NCBI RefSeq assembly: GCF_017830045.1
Contig: NZ_JAEDXU010000001.1
Coordinates: 124,001-188,000, forward strand
Reading direction: 5' to 3'
Source of the DNA: Enterococcus larvae
GTDB taxonomy: Bacteria; Bacillota; Bacilli; Lactobacillales; Enterococcaceae
DNA: 64,000 nucleotides
The notes under the pieces are model-generated. The model saw nothing but the letters and a program-made list of their open reading frames with translations. It was not told where the DNA came from and ran no database searches. Position 1 is the stretch's first letter; every line of letters starts with the position of its first letter. A program made the translations under genes and the position numbers. Positions 28,065-36,676 of the stretch are shown in pieces.

Positions 28065-29000
28065 ATGAAAAGCGAACGTTTATTGGCTATCACTATGCTG
28101 CTTCTGGAGCGAGAACAGATCAGCGCCCCTAAGCTTGCGGAAATGTTTGAAGTGTCCGTTCGAACGATCTACAGAGATATCGAATCACTCAGCCAGGCTG
28201 GGATTCCCGTCGTCGCTCTTCCCGGCAGTAAAGGCGGGATTCGAATCATGGAAAATTATAAGATCGATCAACGGTTCTTTACCTCTTCAGATTTGATTTC
28301 ACTTTTGACCAGCTTAAACGGCATCCATAAACATATGAACAACAAGCAAACTACTTATACTATAGAAAAACTGAAATCACTGATTCCAAAGCAACTGGAA
28401 CAAGAGGTTGCATTAAAAACCGACCAGCTGATCATTGACCTCTCTCCTTGGATACAAAATGGACAGGCAGGAGCTTCAATAGACTTGATTCAGCAGGCAT
28501 TGGATAATCATACTGTTCTGTCGATCGAGTACGAAAATCGAGCAGGGCACTATTCAATGCGCACAATCGAACCTTATCGCATGATTTTGAAGGAAAGCAG
28601 CTGGTATGTACAGGCTTTCTGTCTGTCAAAGCAGGAATTTCGCATCTTCAAGCTATCAAGAATGAAGAATATCCAGCAAACTGATACGCCTTTTGAACAG
28701 AGAACACCTCCTGCAGTTTCCTTTGAAAGAGATTCTTCCGGCAAAACAGCGTTTGTTACACTTTTATTAGAAGTGGATTATTCTGTAAAGGATCAAATGA
28801 CTGAACGCTTCAATGACTTAGAATTTACCCAACAAAAAAATTCTGATCGCTATCGTGTCGAATTCCCCTATTTTATCCCTGATGAGTTTGGCTATCATAT
28901 GCTCTTAGGATTCGGCACCCGCTGTAGGTGTCTGGCTCCTGATAACATCCGTAATGAGCTCGTTAGAAGATTGAAAGAAATGCTGACTTTTTACAGCTAA
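28065..29000 (+). CDS. YafY-type HTH/WYL-domain regulator
   Basis: A 311-residue transcription factor. The N-terminal HTH_11 winged helix (ISAPKLAEMFEVSVRTIYRD) is followed by a WYL domain, where EPYRMILKESSWYVQAFC carries the WYVQAF variant of the WYL motif, and a WCX C-terminal region. WYL domains are ligand- or nucleic-acid-sensing. ATG 28065 is six bases from AAAGGAG. It is divergent from the PPOX-like/EVE pair, its likely target. Confidence 0.87.
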   Translation: MKSERLLAITMLLLEREQISAPKLAEMFEVSVRTIYRDIESLSQAGIPVVALPGSKGGIRIMENYKIDQRFFTSSDLISLLTSLNGIHKHMNNKQTTYTIEKLKSLIPKQLEQEVALKTDQLIIDLSPWIQNGQAGASIDLIQQALDNHTVLSIEYENRAGHYSMRTIEPYRMILKESSWYVQAFCLSKQEFRIFKLSRMKNIQQTDTPFEQRTPPAVSFERDSSGKTAFVTLLLEVDYSVKDQMTERFNDLEFTQQKNSDRYRVEFPYFIPDEFGYHMLLGFGTRCRCLAPDNIRNELVRRLKEMLTFYS

Positions 29001-29147
29001 CATTGCATAAGAGTGTAGGAACCAGTCTTTCTATTGAAGAGTATGCTAAATATCTTAAGAGCAGCAGCCGTCCTATTTTAAAATTTTAACTATATTTTTG
29101 CAGAAAGTAACCGTATACTTAAAGAAATAGATACATCCTATTAAGTA

Positions 29148-29240
29148 ATGACAGCTGATTCTATTTCCTTTGCTGTAAAGGTTGAGGAAAAAATCCTTTT
29201 TCATGAGATGACTGTTCTTGAAGAGGCTGTGCTTGATTAA
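29148..29240 (+). pseudogene. Possible gene remnant in the gap after the WYL regulator
   Basis: The 286-base gap 29001-29286 has no intact gene, but two short stretches look coding. One encodes about 30 residues (VKVEEKILFHEMTVLEEAVL, then stop) at 29148-29240 without a ribosome site. An earlier stretch near 29013-29090 reads GTSLSIEEYAKYLKSSSRP, then ILKF and stop. Both resemble C-terminal protein fragments left after decay. The original genes are not recognised. Confidence 0.25.
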
Positions 29241-29285
29241 AAAAATCAGATGTTGGCTCTACTCAGTGAGCAAGGAGGGAAAATA

Positions 29286-29849
29286 ATGGAAGAACCGTTG
29301 CAATTCGAAACAAGAGATGCATTTAGAAGCTGGCTTTCTGACAATAGTCAGTCCAGTGAGGGGGTCTGGCTTGTTTTCGGAAAGACAAAACAAGTGGCTA
29401 CATTGAAGGCTGGCGAGGCATTAGAAGAAGCTCTCTGCTTCGGCTGGATCGATGGATTGATGAAAAAAGTTGATGAGCATTCTTATATCAAATATTTCGC
29501 TGCACGCAGAAAAGGCAGTAAATGGTCGGCGAAAAATAAAGAACTAACTACAAAACTTGAGAAACGCGGAATAATGACAGACTACGGTAGAACCAAAATA
29601 GAAGAGGCAAAAAGCAATGGACAGTGGGATAACGCAACAAAACCCTCAGGAATTACTGAGGACCAAATAGAAGAGGTTGCAAAGCTGTTGGTGGGAAGCG
29701 AACAGGCTCATACAAACTTTCAGGCAATGTCTCCTTCTGTAAGAAAGACATATACAAGAGCTTATTTAGACGCGAAAACAGAGGCGGGTCGTACAAAACG
29801 CCTAGCTTGGATGATCGATCGATTAGAAAAAAATCTGAAGCCTATGTAA
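29286..29849 (+). CDS. YdeI/OmpD-associated family protein
   Basis: A 187-residue cytoplasmic protein. The start (LQFETRDAFRSWLSDNSQSS), the catalytic-looking ALEEALCFGWIDGLMKKVDE and the C-terminal KTYTRAYLDAKTEAGRTKRL are hallmarks of the YdeI family (bacteriocin/peptide-resistance-associated in annotation, biochemical role unclear). The start at 29286 follows AAGGAGGG. It stands with a VOC-family gene 100 bases downstream. Confidence 0.85.
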   Translation: MEEPLQFETRDAFRSWLSDNSQSSEGVWLVFGKTKQVATLKAGEALEEALCFGWIDGLMKKVDEHSYIKYFAARRKGSKWSAKNKELTTKLEKRGIMTDYGRTKIEEAKSNGQWDNATKPSGITEDQIEEVAKLLVGSEQAHTNFQAMSPSVRKTYTRAYLDAKTEAGRTKRLAWMIDRLEKNLKPM

Positions 29850-29949
29850 CTACTGCTTGAATAGAGACGATCTTCTTTAGCAAGGACGACTGGATTTTAG
29901 ACAAAGTAGATAGTAGTAAGTAATTTACAAACTCTTGGGAGGGATTGTA

Positions 29950-30315
29950 TTGTTAGTAACTCATATTTACTTTAACGGACAATGTAAGCAAGCGATAGAG
30001 CTGTATAAAAAAGTGTTTCATGCTACGGTTAAAACGTTGATTGAAAACCAGGATCATTCGCTCGTCGTTCATGCTGAAATAATTATTCATGATGAATTGT
30101 TGATGCTAAACGATTTTGGAAACGATGATGGGATTTCAACCTCCGGAGGATATCAGCTTTCTGTTCAATTTGATAATGAAGCAGCACTGCAAGAGGCATA
30201 CGCTGCAATAGAAGATGGCAGTACTACCATTGAAACCATACAGTCTACAGATTACAGCCCATGTGTGGTTAGATTCATTGACAGATTTGATGTGCGATGG
30301 GCATTTTGGGTTTAA
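29950..30315 (+). CDS. VOC-family (PhnB/glyoxalase-like) protein
   Basis: A 121-residue protein of the PhnB-type vicinal-oxygen-chelate superfamily: THIYFNGQCKQAIELYKKVF at the N-terminus, then DELLMLNDFGNDDG and a C-terminal FIDRFDVRWAFWV where relatives have DRFGVxWxx. The start is TTG 29950, six bases from GGGAGGG. It is slightly shorter than typical PhnB-like proteins. Enzymatic role unknown. Confidence 0.75.
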   Translation: MLVTHIYFNGQCKQAIELYKKVFHATVKTLIENQDHSLVVHAEIIIHDELLMLNDFGNDDGISTSGGYQLSVQFDNEAALQEAYAAIEDGSTTIETIQSTDYSPCVVRFIDRFDVRWAFWV

Positions 30316-30463
30316 TCTATTGAATCTTGTAAGAAGAATATCCAATAGTTACTTATCTGTTTGGTCATTCAATCAAAATTCATGTGTTCAAATCAGCATA
30401 ACTTGTCTCTGAATATAAACGTTGATTATGTAAAAACTAAAACTAGCTTGCTGCACAGTCAAA

Positions 30464-30631
30464 GAGGCTGAGACAGAAGTGTTTAGCTACAAGCAATAAG
30501 TCGGAATTCACGAAAATTGTTTCACAAATTTTTGTTGAATTCCGGCTTATTGTCGTAGGAGCTACTTCTGACTCGCCGTTTATTCGGTTTTAGGGTATGG
30601 AAAAGAGTGGCAACAGATTATTGTCCCACTC
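30464..30631. repeat. Intergenic stem-loop repeat, copy D (168 bp, inverted)
   Basis: Reverse-complement copy of the element at 23054-23221, same length, with only scattered differences. The central stem carries a paired change (GGAATGCA/TGCATTCC in copy C, GGAATTCA/TGAATTCC here) that keeps base pairing. It lies between convergent VOC and GNAT genes. Confidence 0.8.
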
Positions 30632-30650
30632 TCTTTTATTTCATCAGTCA

Positions 30651-31217
30651 TCAATGAAACGATTTTGCCATTAGTGCTGTTTCCTCCAAGCCATAGTCCC
30701 CGCTTCCATAGAGAGCAACATAGTTGGTTTCTAAAAAATCTACCATCGCCTTTGCAGAATGTGTAAATCCAGCTTTTTCATAAGACCTCACTGCTCTTTT
30801 ATTTTGCATAGCCGGCGCAATAATCAGCTCAGAAATCCCGTTTGCTCTATTTAAGAACTCACTAAGTATAAGTATCGCATCTGTACCAAATCCCATACCA
30901 CAATTTGCTTCACTATCCATCCAGATATCTAGCTCTGCAATGCCTGCTTTCACATGAAAAGAAGAGTAACTGATAAAACCCACTGCCGTATCTTCATATA
31001 CGATCAGATAGCCTCTGCCATCCTCTGGCTTTGCTCCTGTAAAAAAGTATTCTTCGTAATATTCTGCACAAAACTCTTCGTAGGAAGCAATTGATTTTTC
31101 CGGATAGTCAGGCGGACCCGTATGTGATTTCGTTGTTTCCGACTGAAAGCACCATTCATATACACGCCTTCTGTCGTTTAGCTCTGCTGGAACCAATACT
31201 ACTTTCTGTCCCTTCAC
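30651..31217 (-). CDS. GNAT-family acetyltransferase
   Basis: A protein of about 188 residues. The start is probably GTG 31217, eight bases after GGGAGG; the upstream ATG at 31241 would place that site inside the coding region. The GNAT core shows as GMGFGTDAILILSEFLNR and AMQNKRAVRSYEKAGF. It looks like the RimJ/aminoglycoside 6'-acetyltransferase-like subgroup (IAELDIWMDSEANCG). Substrate unknown. Confidence 0.78.
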   Translation of the reverse strand: MKGQKVVLVPAELNDRRRVYEWCFQSETTKSHTGPPDYPEKSIASYEEFCAEYYEEYFFTGAKPEDGRGYLIVYEDTAVGFISYSSFHVKAGIAELDIWMDSEANCGMGFGTDAILILSEFLNRANGISELIIAPAMQNKRAVRSYEKAGFTHSAKAMVDFLETNYVALYGSGDYGLEETALMAKSFH

Positions 31218-31295
31218 GCTTTCTTCCTCCCTTTGCTCCATGATGTAAAATTGGTTGCTGGTTACTTACAGCCAAGCCTATTTTATTCAGTATAA

Positions 31296-31340
31296 CAAAA
31301 AAAGCATTGGCATGGGCCGTCTTCCCATGAACAATGCTTT
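31296..31340 (-). terminator. Strong Rho-independent terminator after the small-ORF operon
   Basis: On the minus strand AAGCATTG and CATGGG pair with CCCATG and CAATGCTT around AAGACGG, followed by eight T residues. It ends the GNAT plus 54-residue-protein transcript. Confidence 0.85.
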
Positions 31341-31433
31341 CATCTGTCGATTCCATCACCTAATGCAATCGTACTTCACTCACCTAAAACGTTTATATTT
31401 TTTCAGAAATACCTCCGGCAGTATCCTACTTTC

Positions 31434-31598
31434 CTAATAATAACCGGAAAGATTACCTCGGGTATTGATCAAACCAAATGTCTCAGCAAACACCTTTGTT
31501 TTTGCATCTAATTCGATTTTCTTTTTTTCCAGTTCCAGTCTGGAAAGTGTGCTTGTTTCTTTTATGATTTTTTTTGAGTTCTCAATAATTTCTTTCAT
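31434..31598 (-). CDS. Small protein of 54 residues, unknown function
   Basis: A short gene starting at ATG 31598, eight bases after AAGGAGG, ending TAG at 31434. The product is charged and predicted helical (KEIIENSKKIIKE, then LELEKKKIELDAKTK) with no membrane segment and the end GNLSGYY. It starts 13 bases after the stop of an acetyltransferase gene and is followed by a strong terminator, so it appears to be a real second gene of that transcript. I do not recognise the family. Confidence 0.6.
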   Translation of the reverse strand: MKEIIENSKKIIKETSTLSRLELEKKKIELDAKTKVFAETFGLINTRGNLSGYY

Positions 31599-31610
31599 GC
31601 TGTTTCCTCC

Positions 31611-32039
31611 TTATCTAGAATATGCTTCTTCCGTTATTTTTTTACCCATCCAGAAAAAGTTGATGTCATGTTTCTTAAATGGGAAAAGTAGTAATCTGTA
31701 ATCTCTTTTCAGATAAAACAAGCTGGCGTTCTTTCGACCAGTCAAAAGAACAACCGAGTGTCCCTGCGCTAGTGCATAGGCTTCACAGTGATCCAATAAG
31801 TGATTACCAATTCGTTTTCCTTGGAATTCAGGCGCTACAGCGACTTGGCGAATCCGTGCAAATTTCAGCGAATAAAGCTGAATAGATGCTGTCCCAATCA
31901 CCTGTCCGTTTTCAACAGCGACATATGTCGTCCATTTTTCCTCTTGCTTCAAGTCAATTTTGCTGTTCAGCACTTGTTTACGAAGCGTCATCGCCTCATA
32001 ATCCCTTTGGCTGAATTTAGGTACTAATTGAATATCCAT
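31611..32039 (-). CDS. GNAT-family acetyltransferase
   Basis: A 142-residue GNAT. The start chosen is ATG 32039 after AGGAGGAAATC; the open frame continues upstream without any ribosome site. The acetyl-CoA loop is VAPEFQGKRIGNHLLDHCEA. The C-terminal part (LLTGRKNASLFYLKRDYRLL) is typical of small YjcF/PhnO-like GNATs. Directly downstream is the 54-residue gene. Upstream on the same strand is a MarR-type regulator, which may co-regulate it. Confidence 0.78.
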   Translation of the reverse strand: MDIQLVPKFSQRDYEAMTLRKQVLNSKIDLKQEEKWTTYVAVENGQVIGTASIQLYSLKFARIRQVAVAPEFQGKRIGNHLLDHCEAYALAQGHSVVLLTGRKNASLFYLKRDYRLLLFPFKKHDINFFWMGKKITEEAYSR

Positions 32040-32181
32040 AATCAGATTTCCTCCTTTTTCAGTGACAGAAATTATTTCGGACTGTCGCTGATTCACATTA
32101 GGGATCAGAACTTTAGGACAAGTGACATGCTGTGCTCTATACGGGTGTCCTACTTTTCTGATTACTTGGCTTTGGTAATGA

Positions 32182-32898
32182 TTACCAGTTGTCCCACTCG
32201 CTATCTTCATGCTTGTCTTGTTGATCTGTACAGTTTCTGCCTCTTGTTCCTTCTTTATAGAATGCATCAAAATCTTGTCTTCTGAAGCCGCGGCGGTCGA
32301 ACTGACGACGCATCATATGCTTCATTTCTCTCATCTCTTTTTTGAACTCTTTCCGTTCATGAGGAGACATATTTCTTATATCTTTTCCGGCAAATTCTTT
32401 CATGAATTGCTCACGGAATTCCTTCATTGAACCCAACATCTCAAATGGCAGTTTTGGAAAATCAGATAGATCACAGAAATCTTCGCCCCAGCCATTTTTC
32501 ACTTTATTCAGCAGCTGATTTAATTCTTGCTGCTCATCATCAGATAAACCAGCAAAAAATTCTTCCGAACGATTTTGATTGTGCTTTACAGGATTCGCTT
32601 TTTTCCGACCAACTTCTGTAATGAATACTTGCTTGATTCGTTTATCATTTGGATCTTCCCGTCGTTCGATTTCTCCCCGCTGTTCCAGTTTTTTCAATAT
32701 TTCAGTTAGGGAGCTGGGTCGGATATCTAATATTTCAGCTAAAACCCCCTGCGTCATCCCATCTTCTTCAAGCAGAAGGTCCAAAACCAGTTGTTGTGTA
32801 GGTGCATTTTTCTTTAGCATAGCAGTATTGATCAATCGGCTGCCTGCAGTTCCAACAATCGATAAGTTTTTCAATAACTCTTCAGTATAGTCACTCAT
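32182..32898 (-). CDS. MarR-family regulator with long charged C-terminal extension
   Basis: A protein of about 238 residues. The MarR winged helix occupies roughly residues 1-145 (MTQGVLAEILDIRPSSLTEI, then LKKLEQRGEIERREDPNDKR). The rest is an unusual Lys/Arg/Met/Glu/Phe-rich tail (ERKEFKKEMREMKHMMRRQF) not found in ordinary MarR proteins of about 145 residues. The start at 32898 follows AAGGAATAATC. Two palindromes containing GGTACC in its upstream region are probable autoregulatory sites. Confidence 0.82.
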   Translation of the reverse strand: MSDYTEELLKNLSIVGTAGSRLINTAMLKKNAPTQQLVLDLLLEEDGMTQGVLAEILDIRPSSLTEILKKLEQRGEIERREDPNDKRIKQVFITEVGRKKANPVKHNQNRSEEFFAGLSDDEQQELNQLLNKVKNGWGEDFCDLSDFPKLPFEMLGSMKEFREQFMKEFAGKDIRNMSPHERKEFKKEMREMKHMMRRQFDRRGFRRQDFDAFYKEGTRGRNCTDQQDKHEDSEWDNW

Positions 32899-32945
32899 GA
32901 TTATTCCTTCTTTCTGTCTCTTGCTTATTATCAACAATCACACCA

Positions 32946-33000
32946 ATTAGTTAGGTACCTATGTTTTATAAATTAAATTATAATTCGGTACCTAACTAAT
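32946..33000. promoter_or_regulatory. Paired GGTACC palindromes upstream of the MarR gene
   Basis: Arms ATTAGTTAGGTACC (32946-32959) and its exact reverse complement (32987-33000) are 27 bases apart. The left one contains a 10-bp perfect palindrome TAGGTACCTA, the right one CGGTACCTA. The stretch between them is AT-rich with TATAAT-like sequence on the minus strand (32979-32984). This looks like two MarR operators around the promoter. Confidence 0.6.
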
Positions 33001-33136
33001 GTCAATACGAATAGTTAAAAAATTTGGCAGTTTAAAAAATCTTATACTTTTCATCCATATACTGCTAGCTGACATAAGCTTCCTTCTTATGCAAAAAAAC
33101 TGTACCCCGCATCCTCATGCACGGTACAGCTTCTTA

Positions 33137-34093
33137 TTATTTCATGGATTCAATAACTTTATTCTTGATTTGTTCCGCAGTCAATCCATATACCTCTTGT
33201 AGATATTCCGGTGTTCCTACCTGTCCAAACTGCTCGTCCACACCAATGCGAAGTAACGGAACAGCCAGATTTTCTTCTGCCAGTACTTCTGCTACCGCGC
33301 TTCCCAAACCACCTGTGATTGAATGGTTTTCTATTGTAACGACCCTTTTTTTCCCACGTACTTCATCCATTATCAACTGTCGATCAAGGGGTTTGATGGT
33401 AAACATATCGATTACCTCACACCGAATTCCCTGCTTCGATAACTCTTTTGAAACAGTCAACGCTTCAGAAACTAATTGACCCGCCGCAATGATGAGAATA
33501 TCTTCTCCCTCAGCTAGAACATTGCCTTTACCAAGCTGAAAATCAGTTCCCTCGACATAAATGTTCTGAACACTCTTTCTGTTTCCGCGAACATAATGGA
33601 TGCCTTTATGCTTGCTGAATTCCTTGATGATCCACTTCATTTGAACAGCATCTGCCGCATCACAGACAACTGCTTCCGGGATCATTCGAAGTAAAGCAAC
33701 ATCTTCCCATGTCGTATGAGTGCCCCCGTTATGTCCGACTGTAAAACCGGGATCTGAGCCGTAAATATTTATAGTGTTTTTTGAATATCCGCCTGATAAA
33801 AACAATTGGTCGAATACTCGTCTTGTGGCAAAAGGACCAAAGGTATGGACAAAGGGTGTATAACCAGCCAAATTTAATCCTGCTGCAACACCGATCATAT
33901 TTGCTTCGGCAATCCCTACATTTATAAAACGCTGTGGATCAGCTGAGGCTAGCCTATTCCAACCACTCGCCGCACCAAGGTCTGCTTCCAAGGCTACAAC
34001 TGTTTCATTTTCAGCCATCAGCTCCTCGATTGCTGAAACGACACAGCTGCGAAGCTCTGGTCCCAGCTCTCTGTTTTCTTTCAGTTCAACCAT
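33137..34093 (-). CDS. Transketolase, C-terminal subunit
   Basis: A 318-residue protein with the pyrimidine-binding domain (GVAAGLNLAGYTPFVHTFGP) and the transketolase C-terminal domain. It is one half of a split, two-subunit transketolase; the N-terminal half is the overlapping upstream gene. The start shares one base with that gene's stop (TGATG). Together they would transfer two-carbon ketol units with thiamine diphosphate. As part of a PTS operon it likely serves breakdown of a sugar delivered as a phosphate ester. Confidence 0.9.
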   Translation of the reverse strand: MVELKENRELGPELRSCVVSAIEELMAENETVVALEADLGAASGWNRLASADPQRFINVGIAEANMIGVAAGLNLAGYTPFVHTFGPFATRRVFDQLFLSGGYSKNTINIYGSDPGFTVGHNGGTHTTWEDVALLRMIPEAVVCDAADAVQMKWIIKEFSKHKGIHYVRGNRKSVQNIYVEGTDFQLGKGNVLAEGEDILIIAAGQLVSEALTVSKELSKQGIRCEVIDMFTIKPLDRQLIMDEVRGKKRVVTIENHSITGGLGSAVAEVLAEENLAVPLLRIGVDEQFGQVGTPEYLQEVYGLTAEQIKNKVIESMK

Positions 34094-34962
34094 CACTTTG
34101 TCATCTCCTTGATTTCTAATTCAAGCTTGGCAAGAGCTTTTTCAGCGGCCTGATTGACTTCATCATTATTGAATTTCACTGAATGATTATCTGCCAGCTG
34201 CTCAAAGTATGGAATCCCCTGCCCCTTCGTCGAATCCAAAATGATACATACTGCCTGATCTACAACAGCTTTGCTCTGCTGAATCGCCAGGTCGATTGCC
34301 GAAAGATCATCCCCTTTGGCTTTGTTCACGTAAAAGCCAAAAGCCTTCATTTTTTCTGAAAGATCAAAAGGATTCAATATCTCCTCTGTGGTACCATCCA
34401 GCTGTTTTTTATTTTCATCAATGATCACGATACAGTTATTAAGCTTGCTATGGGCAATATATTGAAAGGCTTCCCAGCATTGCCCCTCGTTCAGTTCCCC
34501 ATCTCCAACAATCAGATACACAAAACTATTTCTCTGAGATAGCTTCAGTCCAGCAGCTATTCCTGCTGCCATAGACGTTCCCTGTCCAAGTGAGCCTGTG
34601 GTTGCATCCACACCTGGTGTCTTATTTCGATCAGGATGAGAGGGTAAGCTTGTCCCTCCTTCATTAAGAGTTTTTAAAAGCCCTCGATCAAAATAACCGA
34701 CATTGGCTAAAGCACTATATAAGGCTGCCCCGGCATGACCTTTTGACAACACCAATCGATCTCGATCTTCCCATGACGGATGATTTGGATCGATCGTCAT
34801 CTGTTTTCCATAAAGAACTGCAAGCAGTTCAACGATTGACAATGAACCACCTAAATGACCTTGCCCCATGTGCTTGATTGCAAACAATGTATCCTGTCTG
34901 ATTTTTTTCGCCAATAGTTCAACCTGCTGCCATTCTTGTTCCTTCAACGTAGCTATCGCCAT
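34093..34962 (-). CDS. Transketolase, N-terminal subunit
   Basis: A 289-residue protein carrying the thiamine-diphosphate-binding domain: GHLGGSLSIVELLAVLYG near the start and the TPP motif beginning GDGELNEGQ and ending NN around residues 156-185. It is a standalone N-terminal half, as in many Gram-positive sugar operons. Its stop overlaps the start of the C-terminal subunit. AAGGGG precedes the ATG. It follows the IIC gene by 22 bases. Confidence 0.92.
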   Translation of the reverse strand: MAIATLKEQEWQQVELLAKKIRQDTLFAIKHMGQGHLGGSLSIVELLAVLYGKQMTIDPNHPSWEDRDRLVLSKGHAGAALYSALANVGYFDRGLLKTLNEGGTSLPSHPDRNKTPGVDATTGSLGQGTSMAAGIAAGLKLSQRNSFVYLIVGDGELNEGQCWEAFQYIAHSKLNNCIVIIDENKKQLDGTTEEILNPFDLSEKMKAFGFYVNKAKGDDLSAIDLAIQQSKAVVDQAVCIILDSTKGQGIPYFEQLADNHSVKFNNDEVNQAAEKALAKLELEIKEMTK

Positions 34963-34984
34963 TTTTCTTACCCCTTTTCACCTC

Positions 34985-36346
34985 TTATTCTGAAATCGTT
35001 GCTGTCTTCTTTTTCCCAAAAAAAGTAAGTCCCAGTAAAACTGCCAGAACTGCAAGGATTCCGCCAATAACTAATAATTGACCACCGCTATTGGCTAAAT
35101 TACCAAGGAAAATCCCTGTGACTCCATAATCCGTATCCGAAAAGGTAGAGCCTTGGAAGCCTAAATCACCCATGACCGGCATAAGCAGGATCGGCATGAA
35201 ACTGATGATGATCCCATGGATGAATGAACCAATCACAGCGCCTCTCACACCACCTGTTGCGTTTCCATACACACCTGCCGTAGCACCGCAGAAAAAGTGT
35301 GGAACAACTCCTGGAATGATTACCGTCGTACCTGTCATGACCATAATTGCCAAGCTAACGATCCCACCAACAAAGCTTGTCAGAAAACCAATCAAAACAG
35401 CATTTGGCGCATAAGGAAAAACAATTGGACAATCTAATGCCGGAATAGAATTCGGTACCAGCTTTTCAGAGATTCCTTTGAACGCTGGGACGATTTCTGC
35501 AAGTATTAAACGAACACCAGCTAAAATGACAAATACTCCCGCTGCAAATGAACCCGCCTGTTGTAATGAGTAAATGATATAGTTCATTCCTCCACTTAAG
35601 TTTTCACTAATGTATTCATTTCCTGCGAAAAGAGCAACAATGACGTAAACAACCGACATGGTCAATGTGATACTCACTGTAGAATCACGTAAGAATGAAA
35701 GTCCTTTAGGGAAGTTGATGTCTTCTGTTGATTTATCCTTGTTACCGACATATTTTCCGATCAGACCACTTAATGCATACCCAAAGTTTCCTGTATGTCC
35801 CAGTGCAACGGAATCATTTTTAGTGATTTGACGTGTAAACGGTTGAGCAATCGCCGGAAAAATCGTATTTGCCAAGCCTAATGCCAATCCGCCAAAAACC
35901 ACTAAAGCAATGGTATCCATCCCTGTCACACTTAAAATCACGGCAATCATACATGCCATGTAAAGTGTTGCGTGTCCTGTCAGATAAATATATTTATAAC
36001 GAGTAATGCGAGCAATCAAGATATTGAATACCATCCCTGTCAACATAATAAGTGCGGTGTATGTGCCGTACTTTGTCAGAGCTAAAGCAACGATTGCTTC
36101 GTTATTAGGCACGACACCCTGCATATTGAATGCTACTTGAAACATTTCTCCAAATGGAGCTAATGAGCCTTCAATCACTCCAGCTCCTGCTGTAACGACT
36201 AGGAAACCAACAAAGGTCTTGATTCCGCCTTTAACAGTCGATGCCAGATCCTTCTTCTGCAAGACGTTCCCCAAAACTGCAATCAATGCAACTAACAATG
36301 CCGGCGTACTGGCAATATCAATTAAAATATCTAAAACATTATCCAT
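34985..36346 (-). CDS. PTS ascorbate-type IIC permease (UlaA/SgaT family)
   Basis: A 453-residue polytopic membrane protein with roughly ten to twelve hydrophobic segments. GHTGNFGYALSGLIGKYVGN and the VVPHFFCGATAGVYGNATGG segment are typical of the UlaA family of PTS transporters. It imports and, with its IIB partner, phosphorylates a sugar or sugar acid. Ascorbate is known for E. coli UlaA, but the downstream genes here are transketolase halves, not the ascorbate-pathway enzymes, so the substrate is open. Confidence 0.9.
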   Translation of the reverse strand: MDNVLDILIDIASTPALLVALIAVLGNVLQKKDLASTVKGGIKTFVGFLVVTAGAGVIEGSLAPFGEMFQVAFNMQGVVPNNEAIVALALTKYGTYTALIMLTGMVFNILIARITRYKYIYLTGHATLYMACMIAVILSVTGMDTIALVVFGGLALGLANTIFPAIAQPFTRQITKNDSVALGHTGNFGYALSGLIGKYVGNKDKSTEDINFPKGLSFLRDSTVSITLTMSVVYVIVALFAGNEYISENLSGGMNYIIYSLQQAGSFAAGVFVILAGVRLILAEIVPAFKGISEKLVPNSIPALDCPIVFPYAPNAVLIGFLTSFVGGIVSLAIMVMTGTTVIIPGVVPHFFCGATAGVYGNATGGVRGAVIGSFIHGIIISFMPILLMPVMGDLGFQGSTFSDTDYGVTGIFLGNLANSGGQLLVIGGILAVLAVLLGLTFFGKKKTATISE

Positions 36347-36393
36347 GTCTCCAACTCCTTTACTTATTTAGCTGTTTCACTTGTTTTTTACTT

Positions 36394-36675
36394 TTAAAGC
36401 AGCCCTTTTTCCTTACAAACTGCTGTTACTTTTTCTTTCAGCTCGTCCATGTCGATGATACTGTTCAGCACAACAACTTCACCTAAATGCTGGGCACTGT
36501 CTGCCAGGTCACCGCCTACAAAAAATACGTCTGCCAATTCAGGAGCCGCGCTCCCCATATCATAATGCGACACCTCTACATCACTTACACCAAGCTCTCC
36601 TAACACTGTATTGATGTTCATTTCGACCATGAAGCTTGACCCTAATCCTGATCCACAAACTGCTGCAAATTTCAT
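36394..36675 (-). CDS. PTS ascorbate-type IIB component
   Basis: A 93-residue cytoplasmic phosphocarrier. FAAVCGSGLGSSFMVEMNI contains Cys7, the expected phosphorylated cysteine in the P-loop CGSGLGSS typical of the lactose/ascorbate IIB fold. GAAGGAG precedes the ATG. It starts just after the regulator stop. The locus has no separate IIA gene; the IIA domain is at the C-terminus of the regulator. Confidence 0.92.
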   Translation of the reverse strand: MKFAAVCGSGLGSSFMVEMNINTVLGELGVSDVEVSHYDMGSAAPELADVFFVGGDLADSAQHLGEVVVLNSIIDMDELKEKVTAVCKEKGLL

Positions 36676-36676
36676 C

